A DNA stretch of 64,000 bases, from the NCBI GenBank assembly GCA_963652075.1, contig CAVJRQ010000033.1, positions 1 through 64,000 of the forward strand, given 5' to 3'. The notes beneath the pieces are model-generated. The model was not told the origin of the DNA, made no database searches, and saw nothing but the letters and a program-made list of their open reading frames with translations. The translations under genes were made by a program, and so were the position numbers. Of the stretch, positions 35,040 through 44,975 are shown piece after piece; within the stretch, counting starts at the first letter, position 1; the number at the start of each line of letters is the position of its first letter. The DNA comes from Phocaeicola_A sp963652075. Its GTDB lineage: Bacteria; Bacteroidota; Bacteroidia; Bacteroidales; Bacteroidaceae.

Positions 35040-38000
35040 TTAAAAGGTTGCTGATAAGGAGAATGAGAAAGTGCGGGCGTACGGATAGTCCAATCCGCGC
35101 TCGGTCTTCACCGTAGAGAGGCGGAACAGGTCGCTCGCATAGAACGAGAGTTTCAGCCGTTCCAGTTTAATCTTTCTCAACCAACTCTGATACTTAAAGT
35201 CGTAGTAGCACGAAACGGATGCCAGTTGCAGCTCGTTGTTCTTCTCCACGAAACGCGATGTCGGATAGGTGGTCGTCTTGTTGGTGGTGATTCTCTTATA
35301 GGTGGCAACCTGTCCCACTTCGTTCCAGGTATCGCTCAGCACCCGCTTGTCCACGTTGTAGGCGATGTCCACATTCTCCACACGGTTCACCAGCGTCTGG
35401 TTGTAGTAGTCGCCTCCCCAGCGGTAGCTGAAGGAGCAGGTGGCTCCGAACCCTCTGTACTCGCCACTGAAACCGAAGTTCCCGTGATACTTGGAGTTGC
35501 TGTCGCCAACCACCACCTTATCGTCGGTGTCATAGGTGTAGGTAGTTGTCACACCATCCTTCTTCAGGAAGATTTCCTGTCCGGTAGCGGGGTCGATGCC
35601 CAAGGAGCGTACGGCCCAGATAGCCGTCATGGACTGTCCCTCTTCGTAACGGATGATGGGCAGGTTGCTGCCGCTGTCCAACGCGTCGGACTCGGCCTTG
35701 TCGTTGTAGGACTTCAACGCGTCGCTAATCTTCACCACCTTGTTCTTGTTGTGGCCTACGGAAGCGTTGACGGTGAAGAAGTCACTTCCCTTCGAGTAGA
35801 GCTTCCAGCTTACCGTAGCGTCGAAACCGGTGTTCTCCACATTACCGAGGTTCTCCATGTAAGAGCTGAAACCGGTGGAGGTAGGCAACGTCATGGCGAG
35901 CAGCGCGTCCTTGGTGGTCTGCTTGTAGACATCCAGCCGGGCGTTGAAGCGCTTGAACAGCTGCAAGTCGAAGCCGACATTCAGGTCGGCTGTCTGCTGC
36001 CACTTGAGCTTGTCGTTGGCCATCGCCATCAGGTAAGCACCGGTGATGTTGTCGTAGACAATGTCGGAATAGTAGTTATAGGTAGCCTTCGCTTGGTAGG
36101 GGTTGAAGTTTTGGTTACCCGTGAGACCGTAGGAAGCGCGCAGCTTGAAGAGGTTGAGCCAGCTTACGCTCTGCATGAACTTCTCTTTGTGGAGGTTCCA
36201 TCCGATACCGGCGGACCAGAACGTTCCCCAGCGGTTGTCCGAACCGAAGGCGGAAGAACCGTTGTAACGCAACGACAAGTCAGCCAGATAGCGTTCGTCG
36301 TAAGAGTAGTTGACGGCTCCCGTGATACCCACGCTGTTGGTGGTGTATTCGCTACCGGAAGGACGGCCGTTCTCGGCGTACTGGCGTGCGAAAGTGATGT
36401 GGTCCACGTGGTTGTTGAGGAATCCCCAGGCCGTCATGCCGTGGGTGTCGGTGGAGGTACTGTTCAAGCTCCACGCCACGTTGGCCAGCAGCATGTGTTT
36501 GTCAAGCTGTTTGGAGTAACTTGCCGTCACGTCCGACGAGAGGGTTTGCGTCTCTCCGTCGGTGATGGCATACGAACCTCTCTGGAAGTAAGAGTCACCC
36601 GTCCACGAGGTAAACTTGGTGTGGTCGCCCGGATAGAAATCCTCCCGTTTGTTGATGTTGGAGGTGTATCCCACCCGTCCCGTCAGCTTCAGCTCTTCCA
36701 ACGGACGCCATTCGATGTAGAAGTTCTCGGTATACTCAGTGTACTTCGAGAAGTTCTTCGTGCCGATGTAGGCGTTGTAGAGCGGATTGTAGTAGACCGT
36801 CAAACTGCTGCCGTAGCCGTTGGGCGTGAAAGAGCCCAGTACCTTCTTCAGGTTGCCGTTCTCGTCGTACGGACTGTAGTAGGGGTTTGCCGAGGCATAG
36901 TCAGAAAAAGAGCCGTAGGGAGAGTCATCCGCCTTGTTCGAGGTCAAGGTAAAGGAGTTGCGGAACAGGAAGTTCTTGTAACGGTAAGAGAGTTGCAGGT
37001 TTCCCGACACGGTCTTACGGTCAGAACCTTTCATGACACCGGAGATGCCGTTGTAGCTCACGTTGGCACTGTAGCGCATACGGTCGTCACCGCCCTCCAT
37101 GTACAGGGAGTGTTTCTGGCCTACGCCCGTGCGCAGCGGTTTGGCCAACCAGTAAGTGTCAACGCCTTCGGCGATATTCTTCAACAGTTCGTTATACTGT
37201 TCGGTCAGGTTTTGCTGATACGAAGGAGAGGAAGCCGTGTAACGTCCCGCGTTCTTCTCCACCAAGAGTTTCTCGGCGGCATTACAGATGTCGTACGACG
37301 ACAAGTCTGGAGCCTCGATGTTCAGGTCGCCCGTATAGGTCAGGCGCAAGCGTCCCTTCTCGGGCTGCACGGTCTCCACGACAACCACGCCGTTGGAAGC
37401 CTTGGAACCGTAGATGGCCTTGGCGGCGGCATCCTTCAGAATGGTGACGGACTGCACGCGGTTCATGTCCAAGTCGAACACCGCCTCGCGGGTAGACTCA
37501 AAACCATCGATGATGAAGAGCGGCTCGTTGGGGTTGCCCGTATAGTCCCCTTGCATGTTGGCGAAGGAGGCATTGCCACGAATCGTGATGTCGTTGAAGG
37601 CATTCGGGTTAGAACCGTTCTCGTAATTGTCCTCAATGAGGAACGAAGGGTCAAGGTTGCTCAAGCTCTTCAGCAGGTTTTGGTTGCCCACAGACTTCAG
37701 CTCCTCTTTGGTGAAGGTGGTAGCGGAACCCGTAAAGCTGCTGGAGCGGTAGTTGAACAGACCTGTCACCACCACCTCTTTCAGGGCTTGAGAGTCGTCC
37801 TGCATCACTACGTCCAGGGCTTTGCCTTTATAAGGGAGGGTCACTTTGCTCATGCCCACAAAGGTGAAGTTGACCTCCGTCACCCGTTTGCCGGGAGGCA
37901 AGGCGATGTCGAAACGTCCGTCCATGTCCGTCACGCCGCCCAGTCCTTCCACATCGGTCAGCACGTTAACGCCGGGCAGCGGCTCACCGTCCACATCCGT

Positions 38001-38399
38001 CACGACACCGGTCAGCCGCGTATCCTTTCGCTTGGAGACCTCCATCGGCACGGCATTCTTCACCAATGACACGGTTACGTACTGCCCCTTGATTTTGTAA
38101 GTCAGCGGGTGCGAACCCGTGATGGCACGCATCGCCTCCTCAATGGTTGCGGACTTCAGGTCCACGGTCACTTTGAAGTCGCGCACCTCGTCGTAGGTGA
38201 ACAGCATCTTAAAGTCCGAAACCTGTTCCAATTGCTTTAGAACATCCGGCATCGCCGCGTCGCGGCATGCCAGCGTAATCTTCCTGCCGCTGTCCCCTTG
38301 CGCCAGTGCCGGCAGTTGGCTCGTCCCGAGGAACAGAACCAGCAAGAGGAGAAGGCGTTGAAAGATTCTTCTCTCTTCTTTCAATAATACATTCTTCAT
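35040..38399 (-). CDS. SusC/RagA-family TonB-dependent transporter with STN domain (second locus)
   Basis: A 1119-residue outer-membrane importer. Signal peptide (1-34, PALAQ), STN domain (about 40-112), carboxypeptidase-like domain (about 127-200), TonB-box-like LKEVVVTGLF, plug with IIDGFESTREAVFDLDMNRVQSVTILKD in pieces, and barrel. The STN domain reports substrate binding to the FecR/ECF sigma pair encoded just upstream (38560-40250), an established transenvelope signalling arrangement. Paralogous to the SusC at 3116-6526 across the plug and barrel. The 160-bp gap before it probably holds an ECF-sigma-dependent promoter, which I cannot identify by eye. Confidence 0.94.
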   Translation of the reverse strand: MKNVLLKEERRIFQRLLLLLVLFLGTSQLPALAQGDSGRKITLACRDAAMPDVLKQLEQVSDFKMLFTYDEVRDFKVTVDLKSATIEEAMRAITGSHPLTYKIKGQYVTVSLVKNAVPMEVSKRKDTRLTGVVTDVDGEPLPGVNVLTDVEGLGGVTDMDGRFDIALPPGKRVTEVNFTFVGMSKVTLPYKGKALDVVMQDDSQALKEVVVTGLFNYRSSSFTGSATTFTKEELKSVGNQNLLKSLSNLDPSFLIEDNYENGSNPNAFNDITIRGNASFANMQGDYTGNPNEPLFIIDGFESTREAVFDLDMNRVQSVTILKDAAAKAIYGSKASNGVVVVETVQPEKGRLRLTYTGDLNIEAPDLSSYDICNAAEKLLVEKNAGRYTASSPSYQQNLTEQYNELLKNIAEGVDTYWLAKPLRTGVGQKHSLYMEGGDDRMRYSANVSYNGISGVMKGSDRKTVSGNLQLSYRYKNFLFRNSFTLTSNKADDSPYGSFSDYASANPYYSPYDENGNLKKVLGSFTPNGYGSSLTVYYNPLYNAYIGTKNFSKYTEYTENFYIEWRPLEELKLTGRVGYTSNINKREDFYPGDHTKFTSWTGDSYFQRGSYAITDGETQTLSSDVTASYSKQLDKHMLLANVAWSLNSTSTDTHGMTAWGFLNNHVDHITFARQYAENGRPSGSEYTTNSVGITGAVNYSYDERYLADLSLRYNGSSAFGSDNRWGTFWSAGIGWNLHKEKFMQSVSWLNLFKLRASYGLTGNQNFNPYQAKATYNYYSDIVYDNITGAYLMAMANDKLKWQQTADLNVGFDLQLFKRFNARLDVYKQTTKDALLAMTLPTSTGFSSYMENLGNVENTGFDATVSWKLYSKGSDFFTVNASVGHNKNKVVKISDALKSYNDKAESDALDSGSNLPIIRYEEGQSMTAIWAVRSLGIDPATGQEIFLKKDGVTTTYTYDTDDKVVVGDSNSKYHGNFGFSGEYRGFGATCSFSYRWGGDYYNQTLVNRVENVDIAYNVDKRVLSDTWNEVGQVATYKRITTNKTTTYPTSRFVEKNNELQLASVSCYYDFKYQSWLRKIKLERLKLSFYASDLFRLSTVKTERGLDYPYARTFSFSLSATF

Positions 38400-38559
38400 A
38401 CGTAAAACTATAAAAACAGATTAAACGCCCGGCGTTCCTTCAGAACGGACGGCTCTCCTTGCCGCCGCTCCTGCGAACCGCTTAGGCTGAAATAAACCTA
38501 AATCTATTAATTCAACGAAAGAGTTTTGGGTTTAGTCCCGAAAACAGAACAGTATTTTC

Positions 38560-39666
38560 TTACTTTTTACGCTTTACCGTCAATTTGTTTCCTTCCTTCG
38601 ACGCGGAGAGGTAGCTGAAAGCGTTCAGATTCTCCACCACCTGGTCGATGTCGGCATCCCGCCCGGCCACGAAATGAAGTTTCTGGTTCAGCAGCAGGGA
38701 GTCCTTCTCCAAGGCGACAGTCAGGTTGTACCATCTCCCCAAGTCCCGGAGGATGTCGCTGAGGTAGACATCGTCGAAATAGAAGTATCCCTCGCGCCAT
38801 TGGGTGTAGTAGGCCGTGTCCACCTTCTTCACCTGGTATCCCTTGTCGGTGCAGGTAATCTCCTCACTCGGCTCCAGCACCACCGTCTTGCCGATGGAGG
38901 GCATGCCCACCCGTACGGATCCGCTGACCAGTGTCACTTGGGTCTGGCTCTCTTCATAGCTCTTCACGTTGAACTCGGTGCCAAGCACTTCGGTGGTGAG
39001 CGTCGCGGTCTCGATGACAAAAGGCATCCGCTCGTTGCGGGTCACCTTGAAGTAGGCTTCGCCCTCCAGGCGCACCCTCCTCTTGTTGCCCACAAAGCGG
39101 ACCGGATAGATTAACCGGCTGTTGGCGTTGAGCCACACTTCCGTTCCGTCGTTCAGAATCACCTTGAAGGTTTGTCCGCAAGGGGTATAGAGGGTAGAGG
39201 TCGTCACCTTGTCCGTCGTCAGATGGGTGTAGTCGGCCTGACGGTGCGTAATCACCGCCCCATTGTTCATGGCCTGAGGGGTTTGCCGGGCTATCTCCGT
39301 ACGCCGGGTCTGTCCCGTCTCCACCGACTGTTCCTCTATGGTGACGGGGAGTTCCTGCACCGGAGCGGCAAAAAGGGTCAACGTGTCATCCGGTTCCGTC
39401 ATGCCGCCACGCAGAAACAGGAAGAGAGCCACCACGACGGCAGCCACGGAAGAGACGCCATAAATCCAGTAGCGGAAGGCATCCCTCCGCTTCGGATTGC
39501 TGTCCGTTGCCCCGTCACGTTGAAGTTGATGCTGAAACAGCTCCCACTCCTCCTCCACCGAAGGTTTCGCATAGGTTCGGCGCAAGAAGGCCTGCTCGCA
39601 CTCGTATTGCAAGTGTTCCTCCGGTTGATTACCACTTTCGTCTTTTCTCTTTTGTTCGTCATTCAT
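38560..39666 (-). CDS. FecR-family anti-sigma factor
   Basis: A 368-residue single-pass membrane regulator. The cytoplasmic N-terminus (1-62) would hold the sigma factor. One membrane helix (about 66-86, YWIYGVSSVAAVVVALFLFL) follows, then the periplasmic FecR domain (TPCGQTFKVILNDGTEVWLNANSRLIYPVRF, GEAYFKVTRNERMPFVIET, VLGTEFNVKSYEE) and a C-terminal DUF4974 region (YFYFDDVYLSDILRDLGRWYNL). It transmits the signal from the STN domain of the adjacent SusC. Lies 41 bp after the sigma gene. Confidence 0.93.
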   Translation of the reverse strand: MNDEQKRKDESGNQPEEHLQYECEQAFLRRTYAKPSVEEEWELFQHQLQRDGATDSNPKRRDAFRYWIYGVSSVAAVVVALFLFLRGGMTEPDDTLTLFAAPVQELPVTIEEQSVETGQTRRTEIARQTPQAMNNGAVITHRQADYTHLTTDKVTTSTLYTPCGQTFKVILNDGTEVWLNANSRLIYPVRFVGNKRRVRLEGEAYFKVTRNERMPFVIETATLTTEVLGTEFNVKSYEESQTQVTLVSGSVRVGMPSIGKTVVLEPSEEITCTDKGYQVKKVDTAYYTQWREGYFYFDDVYLSDILRDLGRWYNLTVALEKDSLLLNQKLHFVAGRDADIDQVVENLNAFSYLSASKEGNKLTVKRKK

Positions 39667-39707
39667 CGTCTTTTCTTGTTTTCTAATTATACGAACAGAG
39701 GGGCACT

Positions 39708-40250
39708 TTAGCCACCGCCTTTTTTATATTTAACAGAAAAATGGGCACGGATGAGGTTCAGCCCCTTCATGATATGCTTGCGTACAGCGCTCTCCGTGAG
39801 CCCCATCATCTCCGCCACCTCCCGGTACTTCTTTTTGTGCAGGTAGCACTGTTCCATCACGAAGCGTGTATTCTCAGGCATCTCTTCTATCAAGCGCATG
39901 ATTGCATGGATGCGCTCCTCGCTCTCCCTCCGGTCGTCGTCGTTCCATTCGCGGAGCATGGCGAGGTACGAGGGGATGTGTGCCTCCTTCATGCCGGCAT
40001 GCCGAATGTAGTCGATGCAGAGGTAGCGCACATGGGTATACATGTAGGTCAAGGCGGTGTCGGCACGGAACGTCTCCCTGTGTTCCCACAGGAAGTGGAA
40101 CGAGTCGCTCACCACGTCGCGGCACACCTCTTCGTCCGCTATGTAGCGGAGGGCATAGTAGTAGAGGAGCGAATAACTCTCTTTGAAGAACTGTTCGAAC
40201 GCGTCCTTTAAAGCCTCTTCGGATTCCGTTTGTCTCTTCTTGTCAGCCAT
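39708..40250 (-). CDS. ECF RNA polymerase sigma-70 factor (FecI-like)
   Basis: A 180-residue ECF sigma factor. Region 2 is YALRYIADEEVCRDVVSDSFHFLWEHRETF; region 4 is RFVMEQCYLHKKKYREVAEMMGLTESAVRKHIMKGLNLIRAHF with a clear helix-turn-helix. It should recruit RNA polymerase to the SusC operon downstream when released by the FecR protein. It starts 32 bp after the rnhB stop on the same strand, so basal expression may come from the rnhB promoter. Confidence 0.93.
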   Translation of the reverse strand: MADKKRQTESEEALKDAFEQFFKESYSLLYYYALRYIADEEVCRDVVSDSFHFLWEHRETFRADTALTYMYTHVRYLCIDYIRHAGMKEAHIPSYLAMLREWNDDDRRESEERIHAIMRLIEEMPENTRFVMEQCYLHKKKYREVAEMMGLTESAVRKHIMKGLNLIRAHFSVKYKKGGG

Positions 40251-40282
40251 GCCGGGTTTATTGTTTTGATGGAGCGTTCCTG

Positions 40283-40885
40283 TCAGGGAAAAAGTTCCAG
40301 CTGGGTGTCTCCATAGAGGTTGAACGTCATCCGGTGGTAGGGTGTGACACCGTGCAGACGGATAGCCTCCCGGTGTTTGCGGGTGGGGTATCCTTTGTTG
40401 TTGTCCCAGTCGTAGAGAGGGTATTCCTTGTGCAGCTCGTTCATGTAGTCGTCACGGTAGGTCTTCGCCAGGATGGAGGCGGCCGCAATGGAGAGATACT
40501 TGCCGTCGCCCTTCACCACGGTGGTGTAAGGGATGTCACGGAACGGACGGAACCGGTTACCGTCGACAATCAGATGTTGCGGCACCTGCGGGAGTTGCTC
40601 CACGGCACGGTGCATAGCCAGGATGGAGGCATTGAGGATGTTGACGCGGTCAATCTCCTGTGGCGAGACGATGCCCACCGCCCATGCCACGGCATCACGC
40701 TCTATCTCCCGTCGCAGGGCGTAGCGTTGGCGTTCGGTCAGTTGCTTGGAGTCGTTGAGTTGCTCGTTGTGATAGTCCGCCGGCAGTATCACCGCCGCCG
40801 CATAGACCGCCCCGGCCAGACATCCGCGTCCCGCCTCGTCGCATCCCGCTTCAATGACCCCCTCTTTGTAATATGGCAATAACAT
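40283..40885 (-). CDS. rnhB: Ribonuclease HII
   Basis: A 200-residue type 2 RNase H that removes ribonucleotides and RNA primers from DNA. The DEAGRG motif carries the catalytic Asp16 and Glu17, a further Asp lies in LIVDGNRF and another in ILAKTYRDDYM. SKQLTERQR and the terminal HREAIRLHGVTPYHRMTF are family hallmarks. Full length. A -7 element lies at 40956-40963. Confidence 0.96.
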   Translation of the reverse strand: MLLPYYKEGVIEAGCDEAGRGCLAGAVYAAAVILPADYHNEQLNDSKQLTERQRYALRREIERDAVAWAVGIVSPQEIDRVNILNASILAMHRAVEQLPQVPQHLIVDGNRFRPFRDIPYTTVVKGDGKYLSIAAASILAKTYRDDYMNELHKEYPLYDWDNNKGYPTRKHREAIRLHGVTPYHRMTFNLYGDTQLELFP

Positions 40886-40955
40886 CTTGGTCCTATTCTT
40901 TGTAATGTTGGATAAATCTGTCTATCGTCTCCATAACGAACTCGTTTATCCGTTG

Positions 40956-40963
40956 CAAATATA
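40956..40963 (-). promoter_or_regulatory. Bacteroides -7 element for rnhB
   Basis: The minus strand reads TATATTTG followed by C, about 70 bp before the rnhB start. Confidence 0.5.
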
Positions 40964-41072
40964 GAGATTGTTTCGTCAACTGGCGATTTTTACGCAAAGA
41001 AGATGTTGCGGAGTGGGGCTTTGTGGAAGAATATTTTATCACCCCAGCTACCATAGTCCCAAACAAAAGCCG

Positions 41073-41080
41073 TATATTTG
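41073..41080 (+). promoter_or_regulatory. Bacteroides -7 element for AAA/PD-(D/E)XK gene
   Basis: TATATTTG 16 bp upstream of the start at 41097; no convincing -33. Confidence 0.5.
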
Positions 41081-41096
41081 TATCGTTAATTGCTGA

Positions 41097-42695
41097 ATGG
41101 CGAAGATTATGAAGGCTGACATGAAAGAAAGAAGACTACCCGTAGGCATACAGTCGTTCTACGAGATTAGGGAACAAGGCTTTTTGTATGTTGACAAGAC
41201 CGACATCGTCTGGAATCTTGTCAACAAAGGGAAAAAGTACGTTTACCTGAGCCGCCCACGCCGCTTCGGCAAGTCGGTACTCGTGGATACCCTCCAGGCT
41301 TACTTCGAGGGCAAAAAGGAACTCTTCGAGGGATTGAAGATTATGGAATTGGAGAAGGAGTGGGTGAAACGTCCTGTCGTCCGGCTGGACATGAGCAACG
41401 CCAACGCCACGCCGGAAGGTATCAAATCTTACTTGGACGATGTCTTCTACGACTACGAGACGGAATACGGAATCACCGTGCGTCCCGGAGCCACCCTCAC
41501 GGTGCGCCTCAAGAACATCATCAGAACTGCCTTCAACCAGACCGGACAACAGGTGGCGGTGCTTATCGACGAATACGACTGTCCGTTGCAGCACTCCTGG
41601 AAGACAGCGCTGCATGAGGCATGCAGGGACGTGTATCGGGATGTCTTTGCCGTTCTCAAGTCGGAAGACCGCTATGAGAAGTACGTCTTCATCACTGGCA
41701 TCACGAAGTTTACGCAACTCTCCTTGTTCTCCGCACTCAACAATCTCAGCAACATCAGCTTTGACGCTCCTTACGCCGCCATCTGCGGCATCACCAAGCA
41801 AGAGATTACCGACAACTTTATGCCGGAAATAGAAGCAATGGGTGAAGCAAACGGTTGGACGGCAGAAGAAACCGTCGCACAACTGAAGGCCAACTACGAC
41901 GGCTATCACTTCAGTGCAGACAACATGACGGATGTCTTCAATCCGTTCAGCCTCATCAATTCCTTAAACGATAAAGAAATCAAGAATTACTGGGCATCAT
42001 CGGGGTCCACTTCCCTACTCCCAAAGTTTGTGGACGATATGGAGCTTCGCTTGAAGAACTTCGACCCTTGCGCCTTGTCGGGAACCATCGCTGAGACCTC
42101 CGACGTGACAGGTGGAGGACCGGAATTGTTTCTCTACCAATCCGGTTATCTTACCATCAAGGATTACCAGATGGGCGTATACATCTTAGGGTTCCCCAAC
42201 CACGAGGTTCGCCAGGCTCTCTACGAGATTGTATTGCCAACCCTTACCATGAAGCGGAATGCAGAGATACAGTCTGCCCAGTCCAGTCTGATACTGTCTC
42301 TGCAACTGGGTAACCTTCCCGAAGCGAAGAAATGCCTAAAAGCCCTCATTGCCGACGTGCCTTACAGCAACAAGAAGCTCGCCTCGATGGATATGGAGGA
42401 GCGTTACCGCCTTATTATGAGCACAATATTCAACGCTATCGGTTGCCGCGTGGAGGTAGAGAAGGTGATTGCCACGGGTCGAATCGACATGGTGGTGGAA
42501 GTCACCCACTATATCTATGTCCTGGAACTGAAGCTGTCCAACAACGGTGGTCTCGCCGCTGCCGAGGCGCAAATCAAGTCCCACAAATACACCGAACCGT
42601 TCATGGCTGACAAGCGAAAGGTTATCGCCCTCGCCGTGGAACTGGATGAGCAGGGTAAGGGACTCATTGACTGGAAAGAAGTTGAGGGAGTTTAA
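41097..42695 (+). CDS. AAA-ATPase-like / PD-(D/E)XK nuclease-domain protein
   Basis: A 532-residue protein of the widespread AAA-ATPase_like plus DUF1703 (PDDEXK_9) type. The N-terminus has the LPVGIQSFYEIREQGFLYVDKTDIV entry block, Walker A PRRFGKSVLVDTL and Walker B VAVLIDEYDCPL. Near the end, GRIDMVVEV followed by IYVLELKL is the PD-(D/E)XK nuclease core. Bacteroides genomes carry many copies. Roles in mobile elements or defence have been proposed but not shown for this form. Isolated gene with its own promoter and terminator. Confidence 0.9.
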   Translation: MAKIMKADMKERRLPVGIQSFYEIREQGFLYVDKTDIVWNLVNKGKKYVYLSRPRRFGKSVLVDTLQAYFEGKKELFEGLKIMELEKEWVKRPVVRLDMSNANATPEGIKSYLDDVFYDYETEYGITVRPGATLTVRLKNIIRTAFNQTGQQVAVLIDEYDCPLQHSWKTALHEACRDVYRDVFAVLKSEDRYEKYVFITGITKFTQLSLFSALNNLSNISFDAPYAAICGITKQEITDNFMPEIEAMGEANGWTAEETVAQLKANYDGYHFSADNMTDVFNPFSLINSLNDKEIKNYWASSGSTSLLPKFVDDMELRLKNFDPCALSGTIAETSDVTGGGPELFLYQSGYLTIKDYQMGVYILGFPNHEVRQALYEIVLPTLTMKRNAEIQSAQSSLILSLQLGNLPEAKKCLKALIADVPYSNKKLASMDMEERYRLIMSTIFNAIGCRVEVEKVIATGRIDMVVEVTHYIYVLELKLSNNGGLAAAEAQIKSHKYTEPFMADKRKVIALAVELDEQGKGLIDWKEVEGV

Positions 42696-42730
42696 ATGGC
42701 TATGTAAAGTCAAGAGCAACATTGACTAAG

Positions 42731-42761
42731 AAGGGGGACGCTCCGTAGGAACGTCCCCCTT
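42731..42761. terminator. Bidirectional terminator
   Basis: AAGGGGGACG (42731-42740) pairs with CGTCCCCCTT (42752-42761), between the convergent AAA gene and the SusD gene. Confidence 0.85.
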
Positions 42762-42798
42762 TCTATATAGGTATGACTAATACTTTCCGGGGAAAGAA

Positions 42799-44952
42799 TT
42801 ATTCATTCTTGAAGCCATAGCCGTTGGTGAAGCCACCTGAGCTAAGCACGTTCGGTGTGAACGGCCAGAGGTAGATAGGAGCTTTCTCACCGTCGTAGTC
42901 GTAGAAGAGATACTTCTCGTACTCGTCACGGTTGACTCCACTCTTGCCGTATACAAGGTCAATACCCCAATTAACTTTAGTGTAGCCATCAGCTTCCAAA
43001 GCCTTAGCTTCCTCACCATCCGGGTCAATGTAAGTGAACAGTCCCTTGATAGCCAAGTTAGTCTTAGGGGTAGAAGAACCGTAATCCAAACCATAGCTCT
43101 CCCAGTTGTCGTTCTGACCACGCCATCCCGGATAGAGAACGGGGTTATCCGTCTTGTCCTCGGGACATTGAGCCGTCAAGCGGTGTCCGTATGTAGTCTT
43201 GGCATCCACCAGTTTAGTCCATACATAGGCAGGGATGACGTTACCGTTTTCAAACTCATAATATCCTTTCTCTGCCAAGCCATCGAGCATCTCGGTCGTC
43301 AAGTTCTTGATGGCCATGATATCCTCGCCTACATAACCGGAACGAATCAACGTCCAACGACGGTCACCTTCACCGGCATACTCAAAGCCTCTCTCTTCGA
43401 TGATGGCACGAACGAGGTCGCCACCCCAAGAGTTGATAAACTCATCGGTGTTAGCCTTGCCTTCGGGGAATGAACGTTCACGAACGGTCTTCAGATACTG
43501 TTTTGCTGTAGTAGCGTCGCCCAAAGCCGCGCAAACCTCTGCATAACCCAAGTAAATCTCTGCCATACGCATGTACGGACCGTTGATACCCGATTTACGC
43601 TGTGCAGACACCCAAACGGTTGTCTGACGGTTCTCGTCCCACTTGTTGAGTGAAAGACCACCACCATCTACTTTAGAACCCGGTTCAAAGGAAACCAGTT
43701 TCTCTACACCCTTACCCGTACTACCGGTAACGGCTACGCTGACATCACGACGCATATCTTCCGGATCGAACTTACCATAGTAGAAAGCCGGGTTGATACG
43801 TCCTTGTCCATAGCTCTTGCAAGGATAAGCAGCCTTGCTACCACCATTGGAAGGACGACCGAATGAGTAGGGACGACCGTCGTTACCGCCACCCTGCTGC
43901 ATCGGGTATTCGTAGATAGACTCATCGGCATACTGGTCGTCTGCCTGATGCATCTGCTCAAAGAAGTACTGATAGGGGTTACCGAACGTACGTCCGTTGT
44001 TGTCCGACTCACCACGCGGGTCAACCGTATAGAACTTGGCTGTTCCAGTGTTGGTCAACAACTCTGCATAGTACTTCTGTGCAATCTGATAGAGATTCTT
44101 ATAGTCCGTACGACGACCATATTTAGCGCCGTTGTTCTCAGTACCCTTATATTCATAGGAGTAAGCGGTACCTGTGCTGTCCACACGGGTAAGGTCGCCA
44201 CGACGGGTCTGGTAACCACCGGCATCCAAGCACATACGTCCAATCAAGCCTTGTACATAAGTCTTCGAGAAATAGTTCTTGGTGGTGAAACCGGGGATGC
44301 TACCTACCGGATACATCAACTCTACCACATCAACCAAATCCGCGATGCAAGCATCGTAGATGGAGTCACGACCTACCAAACCGGCAGGAATATCTCCATA
44401 TGTACCCACGTAAGGCACATCACCGAAGTTTCGGCACAACTCGCGGTAGGCAGTAGCACGCAAGGCGATTGCCTCACCGTACATCTGACCCATTTCCGAT
44501 TGTCCGCCGTTGATGATTTCCTGGAAGTTCGATGCATTCCGCATGGAGGTTATCACGGCATTCGCCTTGCTGATCACTTCAAAAAGACCGGCATAGATAC
44601 CATCCTCTTTCAAATAGGTCAACAATCCATACGAACTTGCATACGTTCCGTTCTGATAGAAACCCTCCGGCCAGTGACGACCAGGCTGGTTTGTAAATGC
44701 CTCAGGGTGACGTTCAATATCCGAACCGCAAATATCGGCTCCATAATAGATTCCGTCACCGAACACACCATTCTGAGCGATGTCTCTCCATGAATCGTAT
44801 GCACCGTCGAGTGCGGCACGTGCGGTAGTAGTATTGGAGAAGACGAAGTCTGCGTCCACCACAGAGGGTGAGCTTGTCTCCAAGAAATCGCTACATGAGG
44901 CAACGCTCATCAGCGTTGCTACACCCAGCGTATAGTATAATATTTTTTTCAT
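42799..44952 (-). CDS. RagB/SusD-family lipoprotein (third pair)
   Basis: A 717-residue SusD-like lipoprotein, long for the family. Lipobox Cys20 (LMSVASC) followed by SDFLETSSPS. Family blocks: SNTTTARAALDGAYDSW, AIALRATAYRELCRNFGDVPYVG, and MRMAEIYLGYAEVCAALGD with the late FEYAGEGDRRWTLIRSG. The C-terminal 100 residues, with many aromatic and Asp/Gly residues, extend beyond the usual end. It pairs with the SusC 23 bp upstream. No enzyme or regulator gene is adjacent, so the substrate is open. Confidence 0.92.
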   Translation of the reverse strand: MKKILYYTLGVATLMSVASCSDFLETSSPSVVDADFVFSNTTTARAALDGAYDSWRDIAQNGVFGDGIYYGADICGSDIERHPEAFTNQPGRHWPEGFYQNGTYASSYGLLTYLKEDGIYAGLFEVISKANAVITSMRNASNFQEIINGGQSEMGQMYGEAIALRATAYRELCRNFGDVPYVGTYGDIPAGLVGRDSIYDACIADLVDVVELMYPVGSIPGFTTKNYFSKTYVQGLIGRMCLDAGGYQTRRGDLTRVDSTGTAYSYEYKGTENNGAKYGRRTDYKNLYQIAQKYYAELLTNTGTAKFYTVDPRGESDNNGRTFGNPYQYFFEQMHQADDQYADESIYEYPMQQGGGNDGRPYSFGRPSNGGSKAAYPCKSYGQGRINPAFYYGKFDPEDMRRDVSVAVTGSTGKGVEKLVSFEPGSKVDGGGLSLNKWDENRQTTVWVSAQRKSGINGPYMRMAEIYLGYAEVCAALGDATTAKQYLKTVRERSFPEGKANTDEFINSWGGDLVRAIIEERGFEYAGEGDRRWTLIRSGYVGEDIMAIKNLTTEMLDGLAEKGYYEFENGNVIPAYVWTKLVDAKTTYGHRLTAQCPEDKTDNPVLYPGWRGQNDNWESYGLDYGSSTPKTNLAIKGLFTYIDPDGEEAKALEADGYTKVNWGIDLVYGKSGVNRDEYEKYLFYDYDGEKAPIYLWPFTPNVLSSGGFTNGYGFKNE

Positions 44953-44975
44953 AGACTGTAAATTCTTTAAAGTGA

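Noticed and set aside
35226..38069. 947-codon plus-strand frame opposite SusC
   Set aside because: It is antisense to a clear SusC gene, its translation has no family resemblance and its composition mirrors the opposite strand.
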